Shown: positions 6,618 through 13,313 of the stretch, piece after piece
Layout of the letters: every line of letters starts with the position of its first letter
Numbering within the stretch: the first letter of the stretch is position 1
NCBI GenBank assembly: GCA_001873675.1
Contig: MNZP01000123.1
Span: forward strand, 1-13,460
Length of the DNA stretch: 13,460 nucleotides
Direction of reading: 5' to 3'
Origin: Syntrophaceae bacterium CG2_30_49_12
Lineage (GTDB): Bacteria > Desulfobacterota > Syntrophia > Syntrophales > CG2-30-49-12
Notes under the pieces: model-generated
Told to the model about the DNA's origin: nothing
Seen by the model: the letters and a program-made list of their open reading frames with translations, nothing else
Databases searched by the model: none
Position numbers and translations under genes: made by a program

Positions 6618-7237
6618 AGATTGATCCCTGCCATCCCGATATGGCCTTGATCACGGAAGCTGTCCGGATCATGAAGGCAGGAGGGGTTATCGCCTATCCC
6701 ACCGAGACCTTTTACGGACTGGGCGCCGATGGAAAAAACGAAAGGGTCGTGGAGAAGGTCTTCTTGATCAAGGAGAGAGACTTTAAAAATCCGATTTCTC
6801 TGATTATCGGAGATCGAACAGATTTAACAGCTCTGGTTGACGAAATTAATGATACCGCCCAAAGTCTGATGGAGGAATTTTGGCCTGGGGGACTCACCCT
6901 TATATTTAAGGCCTCTCCCGATATACCGCCACGGCTGACGGGGGGCACGGGGAAGATTGGCATTCGTATCTCCAGCCATCCCATCGCCAACCTCCTAGCA
7001 AAAACCTTCTCCCGTCCCATTACGGCCACCAGCGCCAATCTATCCGGGGAAGGTGAATGCTCATCAGCCGGTGAAGTCATTCAGCGTTTGGGAAATCGCA
7101 TTGATGCTGTTATTGACGGAGGACCGACACCGGGGAAGAGCGGAACGACCATCCTCGATGTAAGCGTTCTCCCTCCCGTGATCATCCGGGAGGGAGTCAT
7201 CCCCACCGCTCTGATTCAAGTTAAGTGCCTAAAGTGA
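6602..7237 (+). CDS. tsaC: Threonylcarbamoyl-AMP synthase (TsaC/YrdC/Sua5 family)
   Basis: This enzyme makes L-threonylcarbamoyl-AMP from threonine, bicarbonate and ATP, the first step of the tRNA t6A37 modification. It has 211 residues, a YrdC domain without the extra C-terminal Sua5 domain. Motifs are IAYPTETFYGLGADG, IKERDFKNPISLI, FWPGGLTLIF, GIRISSHPIANLL and ITATSANLSGE. GAAGG at 6591-6595 lies 6 bases before the ATG inside the purE end, giving translational coupling. The last codons (KCLK and the TGA stop) are encoded by the first copy of the repeat at 7223-7269. The native C-terminus was therefore probably overwritten or extended by repeat DNA, though the catalytic domain looks complete. 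Confidence 0.93.
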   Translation: MPEILKIDPCHPDMALITEAVRIMKAGGVIAYPTETFYGLGADGKNERVVEKVFLIKERDFKNPISLIIGDRTDLTALVDEINDTAQSLMEEFWPGGLTLIFKASPDIPPRLTGGTGKIGIRISSHPIANLLAKTFSRPITATSANLSGEGECSSAGEVIQRLGNRIDAVIDGGPTPGKSGTTILDVSVLPPVIIREGVIPTALIQVKCLK

Positions 7238-7269
7238 GCTAAAGTTTAAAGTGCCTAAAGTGAGCTAAA
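7223..7269 (+). repeat. Two identical 21-bp direct repeats, 26 bp apart
   Basis: Positions 7223-7243 and 7249-7269 are identical and begin aagtgcctaaagtgagct. Each is itself made of degenerate aaagtg-type subunits. The first copy supplies the tsaC stop codon. The block ends 27 bp before the acyl-CoA dehydrogenase start. It is a third repeat type, unlike those at 39-71 and 122-153. Confidence 0.9.
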
Positions 7270-7296
7270 TTAACATGTCTATATGAAGGGGGAAAA

Positions 7297-8442
7297 ATGT
7301 TTGAATTTACAGAAGAGCAAAGGATGATAAGGGAAACGGTCAGAAAATTGGGGGTGGAAAAGCTTGGGCCGCGGGCTTCTGAAGTGGATAAAAGTGGGGA
7401 ATTCCCCTGGGATATTGTGAAGATTCTCGGGGAGAACGGCATACTTCAACTGCCGTTGCCGGAAAAGTACGGAGGGATAGGAGCCGATACCACAACCAGT
7501 TGTATGGTTTCAGAAGAGTTGGCAAGGTTTTGTACCACATCTTCTAATCTGTTATGTATTCAAGCATCAAACATTAAGGTTATTTCCCTGGGAGGAAATG
7601 AAAGTCAGAGGGACAGATTTTTCCAAAGACTGGGAAAGGAAAACCAAATCACCGCCTTTGCCCTTACTGAACCGGGGGCAGGTTCTGATGTGGGGGCAAT
7701 GAAAACAAGGGCGGTCCGATGCGGGGATTTCTATATACTAAATGGCACGAAGTGTTTTATCTCCGGCGGGGCAGTGGCTGATATCCTTCCCCTTTTTGCC
7801 ATGACCGATCCGGCAAAAGGGCTAAAGGGCGGCGTATCCGCCTTCGTTTTAGAAAAAGGCGCCCCCGGGTTTAAAATCGGGAAAACAGAAGAAAAGATGG
7901 GATCAAGAGGTGTACCGGCTTCTGAGCTTGTTCTGGAAGATGCGCAAATCCCCATAGAGAATTTGCTGGGGAAAGAAGGGGAAGGGTTAAAGATTGCCCT
8001 TGGCGCCATTAATCTGACCCGTCTGACGGTAGGCAGTCATGGCCTTGGCATTGCCCAGGGGGCGTTGGACTATGCTATAGAATATGCAAAACAGAGGGTT
8101 CAGTTTGGAAAACCTATCGCTGCATTTCAGGGTATACAATTTAAAATAGCCGATATGGCGATGCAATTAGAGGCGGCTCGATCATTGCTGTACAGGGTTG
8201 CTTTTATGTCAGATCAGGGTGTACCGGATATTGAAGGTTTCTCCTCCATGGCAAAGTGCCTTGCCTCGGAGATAAGTGTAAATGTTTGTCTCGATGCGGT
8301 AAAAATCCTGGGAGGTTACGGGTATATGAAGGACTATCCCCAGGAAAGGAGGATGCGAGACGCGATGTCCTGCCTGTTCATGGAGGGGACAGGCGAGATT
8401 CAACGTCAGAATATCGCCCGTTTTTTACTGAAGAAATCTTAG
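7297..8442 (+). CDS. Acyl-CoA dehydrogenase
   Basis: This FAD enzyme introduces the alpha,beta double bond in an acyl-CoA and passes electrons to an electron-transfer flavoprotein. It has 381 residues, the typical length for soluble short- and medium-chain members. The N-terminal helical domain starts FEFTEEQRMIRETV. The FAD/substrate segment is ALTEPGAGSDVGAMKT followed by LNGTKCFISGG. The C-terminal helical domain includes KQRVQFGKPIAAFQGIQF and LGGYGYMKDYPQERRMRD. The usual catalytic Glu is present as E363 in FMEGTGEIQ. AAGGGGG (7286-7292) lies 4 bases before the ATG. The next gene begins immediately after the stop. Chain-length specificity cannot be read from the sequence, and no etfAB genes are adjacent. 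Confidence 0.95.
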   Translation: MFEFTEEQRMIRETVRKLGVEKLGPRASEVDKSGEFPWDIVKILGENGILQLPLPEKYGGIGADTTTSCMVSEELARFCTTSSNLLCIQASNIKVISLGGNESQRDRFFQRLGKENQITAFALTEPGAGSDVGAMKTRAVRCGDFYILNGTKCFISGGAVADILPLFAMTDPAKGLKGGVSAFVLEKGAPGFKIGKTEEKMGSRGVPASELVLEDAQIPIENLLGKEGEGLKIALGAINLTRLTVGSHGLGIAQGALDYAIEYAKQRVQFGKPIAAFQGIQFKIADMAMQLEAARSLLYRVAFMSDQGVPDIEGFSSMAKCLASEISVNVCLDAVKILGGYGYMKDYPQERRMRDAMSCLFMEGTGEIQRQNIARFLLKKS

Positions 8443-9834
8443 GTGAATATGGCCTACGGAAGCGTTACTGCACAGGAAATATCTCTTTTCAAATCCATTG
8501 TTGCCCCTGAAAAAGTCTCTGCGGGAGAATCGGTAAGAGAACTCCATTCCCGGGATGAGTCATTTCATAAGAGATGCAGACCAGAGGTTGTCATCTTCCC
8601 CGGATCCAGCAAAGAGATAAGCGGGATACTCAAGGTAGCGAATGAAAAGAGGATACCCGTTACCCCCTGGGGGGCGGGGACAAGCCTGGAGGGGAATCCC
8701 ATGCCGTGTATGGGTGGCATTGTCCTGGATATGCAGGAGATGAACAGGATCCTCGAAGAAAGGGAGGGGGATTTCCAGGTAGTAGTTGAACCAGGGGTGG
8801 TATATAAGGAACTGAACAAAAAATTTGCCAAAAAGGGGCTTTTCTTTCCCCCTGATCCCGGGGCGGGAGCCACCATCGGGGGAATGGTTGCCAATAACGC
8901 CAGCGGTATCCAGACTCTTAAGTACGGGGCTACAAAGGACTATGTGATGAGGTTGGAGGTTGTCCTTCCTACGGGAGAAATAATCAGGGTTGGTTCCAAT
9001 GCCGTTAAGAGTTCCTCTGGTTATGACCTGTGCCGCCTTTTTACCGGGTCAGAGGGAACTCTGGGAGTAATCACCCAGATAACCTTACGTCTTGCCCCCC
9101 TTCCTCTGCATTTTACCGCCGTACTGGTGAACTTCAACTCTGTGGAAGATGCCACTCAATCTATATATCAGATAATGTGTACCGGGATCACCCCCGCCGC
9201 CCTTGAATTCCTTGACGGAAATGTCATTGAGGCGATTAATGCCTTTAAAAATACCCAACTCGAGACGAAGCCCACCCTTTTTATGGAATTTCACGGAAGC
9301 AATGAAGCGGGACTGAAAGAGGAACTCTTCCTGATCGAGGAGATATGTGCCTCTAACAACTGTTTTCTCTACGAAGCGGGGATTGGGAGAGAAGAGAGGG
9401 ATCGCCTGTGGGAGGCCAGGTACGCCACATTCGAGGCGATGAAGAACGCCAACAGGGGTATGGAAATAATCATCATAGACACGGCGGCGCCTCTTTCAAG
9501 ATACCCGCAGATGGTTGACTTTGCCCGGAAGGAAACAATCTCAAAAGGGGTAAAAGGCTATATCTTCGGCCATGCGGGAAGCGGCAACCTGCACATGGGT
9601 CTGATCAAGGACAATAACGACCTGAAGCAGGCGGAAACAGCCATGGAAGCCGGTGATGCTATCGTGAGACGCGCCATTGACCTTGGCGGTACGGCCACGG
9701 GTGAACACGGGGTCGGCATAGGGAAACGTAAATTTATGTCCCATGAACACGGAGTTAGCCTCGAGATTATGAAACGAATCAAATTCCTCCTTGACCCGCA
9801 TGGGATAATGAACCCCGGTAAGATATTTTTTTAA
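8443..9834 (+). CDS. FAD-linked oxidase, GlcD / D-lactate dehydrogenase-like
   Basis: This is a vanillyl-alcohol-oxidase-fold flavoenzyme acting on a 2-hydroxy acid such as glycolate, D-lactate or 2-hydroxyglutarate. It has 463 residues. The FAD-binding PCMH domain contains VTPWGAGTSLEGNP (73-86), VEPGVVYKELN (115-125) and PPDPGAGATIGGMVANNASG (136-155). The C-terminal domain carries GHAGSGNLHMG (376-386) and GEHGVGIGK (420-428), with the family's conserved histidines. The first start is a GTG directly after the preceding TAG. An ATG two codons later (8449) is equally plausible. No iron-sulfur subunit (GlcF-like) is fused or adjacent. The zero-gap junction with the acyl-CoA dehydrogenase argues for co-expression. 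The electron acceptor is unknown. Confidence 0.92.
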   Translation: MNMAYGSVTAQEISLFKSIVAPEKVSAGESVRELHSRDESFHKRCRPEVVIFPGSSKEISGILKVANEKRIPVTPWGAGTSLEGNPMPCMGGIVLDMQEMNRILEEREGDFQVVVEPGVVYKELNKKFAKKGLFFPPDPGAGATIGGMVANNASGIQTLKYGATKDYVMRLEVVLPTGEIIRVGSNAVKSSSGYDLCRLFTGSEGTLGVITQITLRLAPLPLHFTAVLVNFNSVEDATQSIYQIMCTGITPAALEFLDGNVIEAINAFKNTQLETKPTLFMEFHGSNEAGLKEELFLIEEICASNNCFLYEAGIGREERDRLWEARYATFEAMKNANRGMEIIIIDTAAPLSRYPQMVDFARKETISKGVKGYIFGHAGSGNLHMGLIKDNNDLKQAETAMEAGDAIVRRAIDLGGTATGEHGVGIGKRKFMSHEHGVSLEIMKRIKFLLDPHGIMNPGKIFF

Positions 9835-9840
9835 CCTTTT

Positions 9841-11577
9841 TCATCTCACATAGCCGGCTATCCCCTCAAAGCCATACCCCTTTTTTGTACCTCCTCCCCC
9901 TTTGGGATCGGTGGTATAAAAGTGACAACCTGTGGATGGATTGAACCAGCGGTACAATTCTCTCGTATTGGTAAGCCTGGAGGTTGCGATGTTTCCTATG
10001 GTCCCCTCAAAAGAATAGCCTTTCAGAGACTTGCCCCCTCCGCTTCGCTCGTAAGAATAGAAGTAGTCCTCTTTCTGGAGATTATACCATCTGTAGAATT
10101 CGGTGGTTCCCGGTGTCCCGCGGCTGAATAGTCTAAAAGCTATTCCCTGTTTCTTGTATCCTCCAACCCGTAGTCTTTCGGTCTCAGCCTTTGGGTTGGT
10201 CGTGTACAGATAGTGAAAGCCTTTTGCATAGCGATAAACATCCAGGATTCTCGGTACGTTATCCACCGATACTTCAAGTGATACTTCAACAACGGCTTCT
10301 CCCCCATCGGAACTGATAGCGATATTCTCGCTGTAGTAGCCAGGATTCAGTTGTTGCGCGTTTATTAGAATATTGACATAATCCGTCTCTCTGGTTGTCA
10401 TCCCGGTATTGGGAAGTACCTTGATCCATCCGGGGGTTCCCTTCATCATGTTCCTTTTGTAAATTTTTACCCCCTCGATGGTAACACGGCCGTCACTGTT
10501 AACGAGAGTCAGGGTGTGAGAGCCATCGGGCAAACCATCGGCAACGGGAAATTCCACCGATTCTTCCTGTTCGGCATAACAATCATCCATATTCATAAAT
10601 TTGTTGTCTATATAGGCCATCAAATTTCCCCCGTCCGGATTCTTCCAGAAAAATACGGCGATACCCGTCCCCGAAAATTGGTATCTCAGTGTATCATTCC
10701 TACTATAAAGAGAAGGATAACCACCTTCCTCCAACAATCTGCCGGAGATGCTCATGACATCCTTCAGACGGCCTGTTATTGTATAGAAAATCCCCGTTCC
10801 TTTAATTTCCTCATTCAAGAAAGATACATATTGTCCCGGCTTCGGGGAGCCACTGAGCGACATGTTGTGATTTTCCTGGATAGTTGCTTTCCATTTAAGG
10901 GTATTACGCCCCTTATTAGTTATCTTGATGTTCCTGTTAACCTGCTTACCCTGTCCGACAATCCCAAAGTCTAATCTGATAGGCTTCACTTCCATCAGGT
11001 GAGCAGATTTTTCCTTAACCACTTTAAATGTGAGAAAGACAGTTCTTATCCCGCCGGTTGAAATCGTCTTAATTGTCTCTCTATGGGTTCCCAACGGCAA
11101 GTCTTTCCTGCAAGCGATGGAATCATTGTTTGCTTCAAGGGTTAACTGGATTGGATAGAGCGAATTTCTGGTATCAGTCTCACTTTTCTCAAGGTTATTT
11201 AAAGATTTGAGATGAATCACCAGAAAATTGGAATCATCTCTTAGAATACCTGATAGTTCTCTTTTTTCCAGCAAAGACCACCCCTCTGGTCCGCGGGTTG
11301 ACCACTCCAAAATTCCCGAACCGAGATTTTTTAAAGTAAATGAAACTTTTGCACTCTCACCGGGGCCAAGGGGACCTAAATCTGTTTTTCTGGGGGTAAC
11401 CAACAACACCGGTCCGGGAAGGTTTTCTTTAGTGTCCGCACGGGCCAAACTAATGAAATCAGCTTTTCCTATCTCTCTGATTTTAGCCGTCAGACCCCCC
11501 TGACCTGAGAGACGGTTTAGAATTAGTAATGTTAGAAGTGATACGGTGATGGTTGTAATGTAAAATCTCTTGCCCAT
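9841..11577 (-). CDS. Exported multidomain protein: Hydin-type Ig repeats, jelly-roll domain, DUF5648-like C-terminal repeats
   Basis: This 578-residue protein starts with a positively charged N-terminus and a hydrophobic segment (about 5-20), so it is probably secreted or membrane anchored. No lipobox cysteine is seen. Residues 57-100 and 196-235 look like ASPM/SPD-2/Hydin-type Ig modules (DLGPLGPGESAKVSFTLKNL; LDFGIVGQGKQVNRNIKITN). Residues 250-374 resemble a carbohydrate-binding jelly roll (FSGTGIAVFFWKNPDGG; DGSHTLTLVNSDG). A third Ig- or BACON-like module follows (380-440). Three copies of a ~45-residue aromatic repeat occur at about 447-483, 494-528 and 541-577 (FYRWYNLQ; LYRWFNPSTGCHFYTTDPK), close to DUF5648. 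The upstream AAGGAA gives a reasonable start. Only 6 bp separate its stop from that of the convergent oxidase gene. The function is unknown; surface binding is inferred. Confidence 0.75.
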   Translation of the reverse strand: MGKRFYITTITVSLLTLLILNRLSGQGGLTAKIREIGKADFISLARADTKENLPGPVLLVTPRKTDLGPLGPGESAKVSFTLKNLGSGILEWSTRGPEGWSLLEKRELSGILRDDSNFLVIHLKSLNNLEKSETDTRNSLYPIQLTLEANNDSIACRKDLPLGTHRETIKTISTGGIRTVFLTFKVVKEKSAHLMEVKPIRLDFGIVGQGKQVNRNIKITNKGRNTLKWKATIQENHNMSLSGSPKPGQYVSFLNEEIKGTGIFYTITGRLKDVMSISGRLLEEGGYPSLYSRNDTLRYQFSGTGIAVFFWKNPDGGNLMAYIDNKFMNMDDCYAEQEESVEFPVADGLPDGSHTLTLVNSDGRVTIEGVKIYKRNMMKGTPGWIKVLPNTGMTTRETDYVNILINAQQLNPGYYSENIAISSDGGEAVVEVSLEVSVDNVPRILDVYRYAKGFHYLYTTNPKAETERLRVGGYKKQGIAFRLFSRGTPGTTEFYRWYNLQKEDYFYSYERSGGGKSLKGYSFEGTIGNIATSRLTNTRELYRWFNPSTGCHFYTTDPKGGGGTKKGYGFEGIAGYVR

Positions 11578-11641
11578 GGTAATTCCTTTCCTATTATGAT
11601 CTTCGATGACATATGATTTCCCTTAAGCCGGATTTTATTAC

Positions 11642-11669
11642 ATTATAATTATTCTTATATTTTATGCAA
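11642..11669 (-). promoter_or_regulatory. Candidate sigma-70 promoter for the exported multidomain protein
   Basis: On the minus strand, TTGCAT (11669-11664), a 16-bp spacer and a perfect TATAAT (11647-11642) lie about 65-90 bp before the ATG at 11577. The -35 box is weak (3 of 6). The region 11578-11761 between the divergent genes is AT-rich and holds nothing else that I recognise. TATAAT also reads on the plus strand here, but without a convincing -35. Confidence 0.35.
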
Positions 11670-11761
11670 TCAAGATATTTCCCACAATATTTTTTCTGGC
11701 ATTTCTTTAGAGTAAAGAGATAAAATAAAGCTATTGTTGAACGATTGAAAGGAGGGAAAGC

Positions 11762-12331
11762 GTGAACAGAAAGGAAAATTTGATTTCCAGGATTGCAGAG
11801 ATTGAGTGGAATATGTTCTCTACGGTGAAAAACAGGGGGGGGAAGGCTTCCTGTCAGGAGGAACCGGAAACCTTCAAAATCATTCGGACAAGTAATTTCG
11901 TGAACTGGTCTCCCGCCACCTTGGAAAGCTACCTGCAGGATCTTGAGGAGGCAAAAAATACGGGAAGGAATTTAATGACGGAAAAGTATGCCCGGATGGA
12001 AGGCCTCTTACCGCCTCCTGATAAAGAAACTCTTTTGTTGATCAATAAAATCGTTGCCATAGAATGCGGCTGGCTGGAAGAGCTGGCAAAAAAATCTCCT
12101 CACCTCAAGCCTGCACGTCCGATTTATAGTGAAGATGATTCAGCATGGATAACATCTTCTGAGACTTATGCCCGGGGAGAGCTTGCCACCTATTCAAGAA
12201 GAACTATTGAACTCTATCATGAAGACCTCCTCGACATTAAGTCGAAAAACTTGAATCGGATTGAAATAATTTTTAACACGATGCTGGAAAAATTCAGGAA
12301 TGAAGCCGGGGTGCAGGAGGCAAGCGGATGA
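11762..12331 (+). CDS. DUF4125 family protein
   Basis: This is a 189-residue soluble, mostly helical protein of the uncharacterised DUF4125 family. Family-like features are IAEIEWNMFSTVKNRGGKAS followed by CQEEPETFKIIR near the N-terminus (about 11-42), then LESYLQDLEEAKNTGRNL, MTEKYARM and the later ECGWLEELAKK. There is no signal peptide or membrane segment. The GTG start is supported by a very good AAAGGAGGG (11747-11755), 6 bases upstream. The stop TGA overlaps an ATG that opens a 13-codon ORF preceded by its own AGGAGG, so a second gene probably once followed in the operon. No biochemical function can be assigned. Confidence 0.82.
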   Translation: MNRKENLISRIAEIEWNMFSTVKNRGGKASCQEEPETFKIIRTSNFVNWSPATLESYLQDLEEAKNTGRNLMTEKYARMEGLLPPPDKETLLLINKIVAIECGWLEELAKKSPHLKPARPIYSEDDSAWITSSETYARGELATYSRRTIELYHEDLLDIKSKNLNRIEIIFNTMLEKFRNEAGVQEASG

Positions 12332-12369
12332 AACACCATATTGATGTCTTTGTTAATGTTGACTTTTAA
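12328..12369 (+). pseudogene. Possible truncated downstream gene (13 codons)
   Basis: This small ORF (MKHHIDVFVNVDF, then TAA) starts by ATGA overlap with the DUF4125 stop. AGGAGG (12315-12320) is 7 bases upstream, a classic translational-coupling arrangement. It ends within the promoter of the next gene. Its context suggests the 5' remnant of a lost operon partner. It is too short to identify. Confidence 0.35.
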
Positions 12370-12387
12370 TGTTCTCGTATTTAAAAT
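12359..12387 (+). promoter_or_regulatory. Strong sigma-70-like promoter upstream of the ATPase fragment
   Basis: TTGACT (12359-12364), an exact 17-bp spacer and TAAAAT (12382-12387) each match consensus at five of six positions. The expected transcript start, about 12394, coincides with the ATG at 12393, which has no Shine-Dalgarno sequence. The mRNA may therefore be leaderless. Confidence 0.55.
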
Positions 12388-12495
12388 GAACCATGCCTAT
12401 CAAACGATACCTATTTAATGATTTAGCAAAGCATCTGCCCAAGAAAGAGATGTCTCTTATTGTCGGACCACGTCAGGCCGGCAAGACCACCCTGA

Positions 12496-12520
12496 GCCAC
12501 CAAGGCACTAAGGCACGAAG
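12496..12520 (+). repeat. Left terminal inverted repeat of the GxxExxY element
   Basis: It begins gccaccaaggcacta and ends cgaag. The final AAGG(A) at 12518-12522 sits 5 bases before the GxxExxY ATG at 12528, so the terminus appears to provide the ribosome binding site. Confidence 0.7.
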
Positions 12521-12527
12521 GATAGAT

Positions 12528-12645
12528 ATGAATTTTTCCACTTTGTCTGAAAAGGAAGAAGGCATTGCAAGAAAAATAGTAGATGCGGCATACACCGTAC
12601 ATAAAATACTTGATCAAGAAGGGTATTCAAAGAATAATTATATGA
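12528..12645 (+). pseudogene. GxxExxY gene with internal deletion and out-of-frame junction
   Basis: The 5' part encodes MNFSTLSEKEEGIARKIVDA, followed by AYTVHKIL, a recognisable GxxExxY-family N-terminus (predicted PD-(D/E)XK nuclease superfamily; intact members about 125 residues). In an intact member the next residues are normally near GPGLLExxYE. Here the sequence jumps at 12609-12612 (cttg) to the C-terminal codons for LIKKGIQRIII and TGA, which lie one base out of frame with the 5' part. About 85-90 internal codons, including the catalytic core, are gone. Read in the 5' frame, it is fused in-frame behind the ATPase N-terminus and ends at the TGA at 12672. Confidence 0.65.
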
Positions 12646-12684
12646 TCTTAGTGTCTTGGTGTCTTAGTGGCTGAATAGTCACGA
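12609..12684 (+). repeat. Direct repeat copy 2 (matches 1-84)
   Basis: This 76-bp copy is identical to 1-84 except that one 8-bp unit is missing. It includes the GxxExxY 3' codons, the right terminal repeat (12647-12671) and tgaatagtcacga. It is in the same orientation as copy 1, about 12.6 kb away. Confidence 0.9.
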
Positions 12685-13313
12685 AAGATATTGCCTATCT
12701 TCTCCGAGTGGAACGGATAGATGCCTTTAGCAATCTGATACGGCTACTGGCCGGGCAGGCAGGCAACATGATTAACTTCAAGGAACTTTCTGCCACATTG
12801 GGCATATCCCTCCAGACCGTGAAAAACTATACGGTCTATGCGGAGAAGACATTTATCATCCAGAGGATAACGCCCTACTTTAGAAATCTCAGAAAAGAGA
12901 TCAGCAAATCGCCGGTGATGTATTTCAACGATATTGGGATGAGAAACTTCGCCATCCGACAATTCGGCAGGTATGCAATGCTCTCCGAGCTGGGATTTGT
13001 TTTCCAGAACCTCATATACAACTTGCTTTCCGAAAAAACACGTGCCGACGGCAGCACCATACACTATTGGCGGACAAAGGATAAGGCAGAGGTGGATTTT
13101 GTCATAAACAGAGGCGAGAACATCCTTCCTGTAGAAGTCAAGTGCAAGGAACTCAAAGACAAAAGCATCACCCGTTCCCTCAAAGGCTTTATTAATAGAT
13201 ACAATCCCAAAGAAGCCTGGGTTGTAAACTTGGGTTTTAAGGAAGAAACGAAAATAGGGGACACGCTGATTAGGTTTATCCCCTATTATGAAAAAATAAG
13301 TGTTTGAGTATAC

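Larger units (their letters stand above)
12496..12671 (+). mobile_element. 176-bp deleted GxxExxY terminal-inverted-repeat element
   Basis: The ends are 25-bp imperfect inverted repeats (12496-12520 and 12647-12671; 20 of 25 positions match, four of the five differences being transitions). They are built from about three units of an 8-bp motif (ccaaggca / ctaaggca; cttagtgt). Between them lie the 5' end of a GxxExxY gene from 12528 and its last 11 codons, with the stop at 12643-12645. There are 7 bases between the left terminus and the ATG, and one base between the stop and the right terminus. The trinucleotide TGA flanks both sides (12493-12495 and 12672-12674) and may be a target duplication. 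However, 13 right-flank bases are also shared with copy 1, so the outer right boundary is uncertain. Confidence 0.6.
12393..13307 (+). pseudogene. AAA+ ATPase with DUF4143 domain, interrupted and internally deleted
   Basis: The N-terminal piece (12393-12494) encodes MPIKRYLFNDLAKHLP and the Walker A segment VGPRQAGKTTL (residues 24-34), typical of DUF4143 ATPases. It then runs into a 176-bp inserted element and a TGA at 12672-12674. The C-terminal piece resumes in the same frame at about 12675 and reads TKDIAYLLRVERIDAFSNL. It continues through a winged-helix DUF4143 region (INFKELSATLGISLQTVKNY) and a PD-(D/E)XK-like motif (AEVDFVINRGENILPVEVK), then stops at 13307. Intact family members are around 380-420 residues. 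Here roughly 150 codons carrying Walker B and the rest of the ATPase core are missing. A GTG at 12708 could start a ~199-residue C-terminal fragment, but it lacks a clear ribosome binding site. Confidence 0.8.

Noticed and set aside
9832..9845. Bidirectional intrinsic terminator between the convergent genes
   Set aside because: There are T/A runs but no GC-rich stem in the 6-bp gap or the adjoining ends.
10123..10134. Another match to ggctgaatagtc, as at the ends of the repeat arrays
   Set aside because: It lies inside the coding sequence of the exported protein (codons for LFSR), the match stops after 12 bases, and no array is next to it; probably chance.
10516..10974. Plus-strand open frame of 152 codons opposite the exported protein
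   Set aside because: The minus-strand frame has clear domains, a signal-like N-terminus and a ribosome binding site; this one has none of these.
11697..11711. Sigma-54 promoter (TGGCAT ...) before DUF4125
   Set aside because: The -12 element does not match TTGCW at the required spacing.
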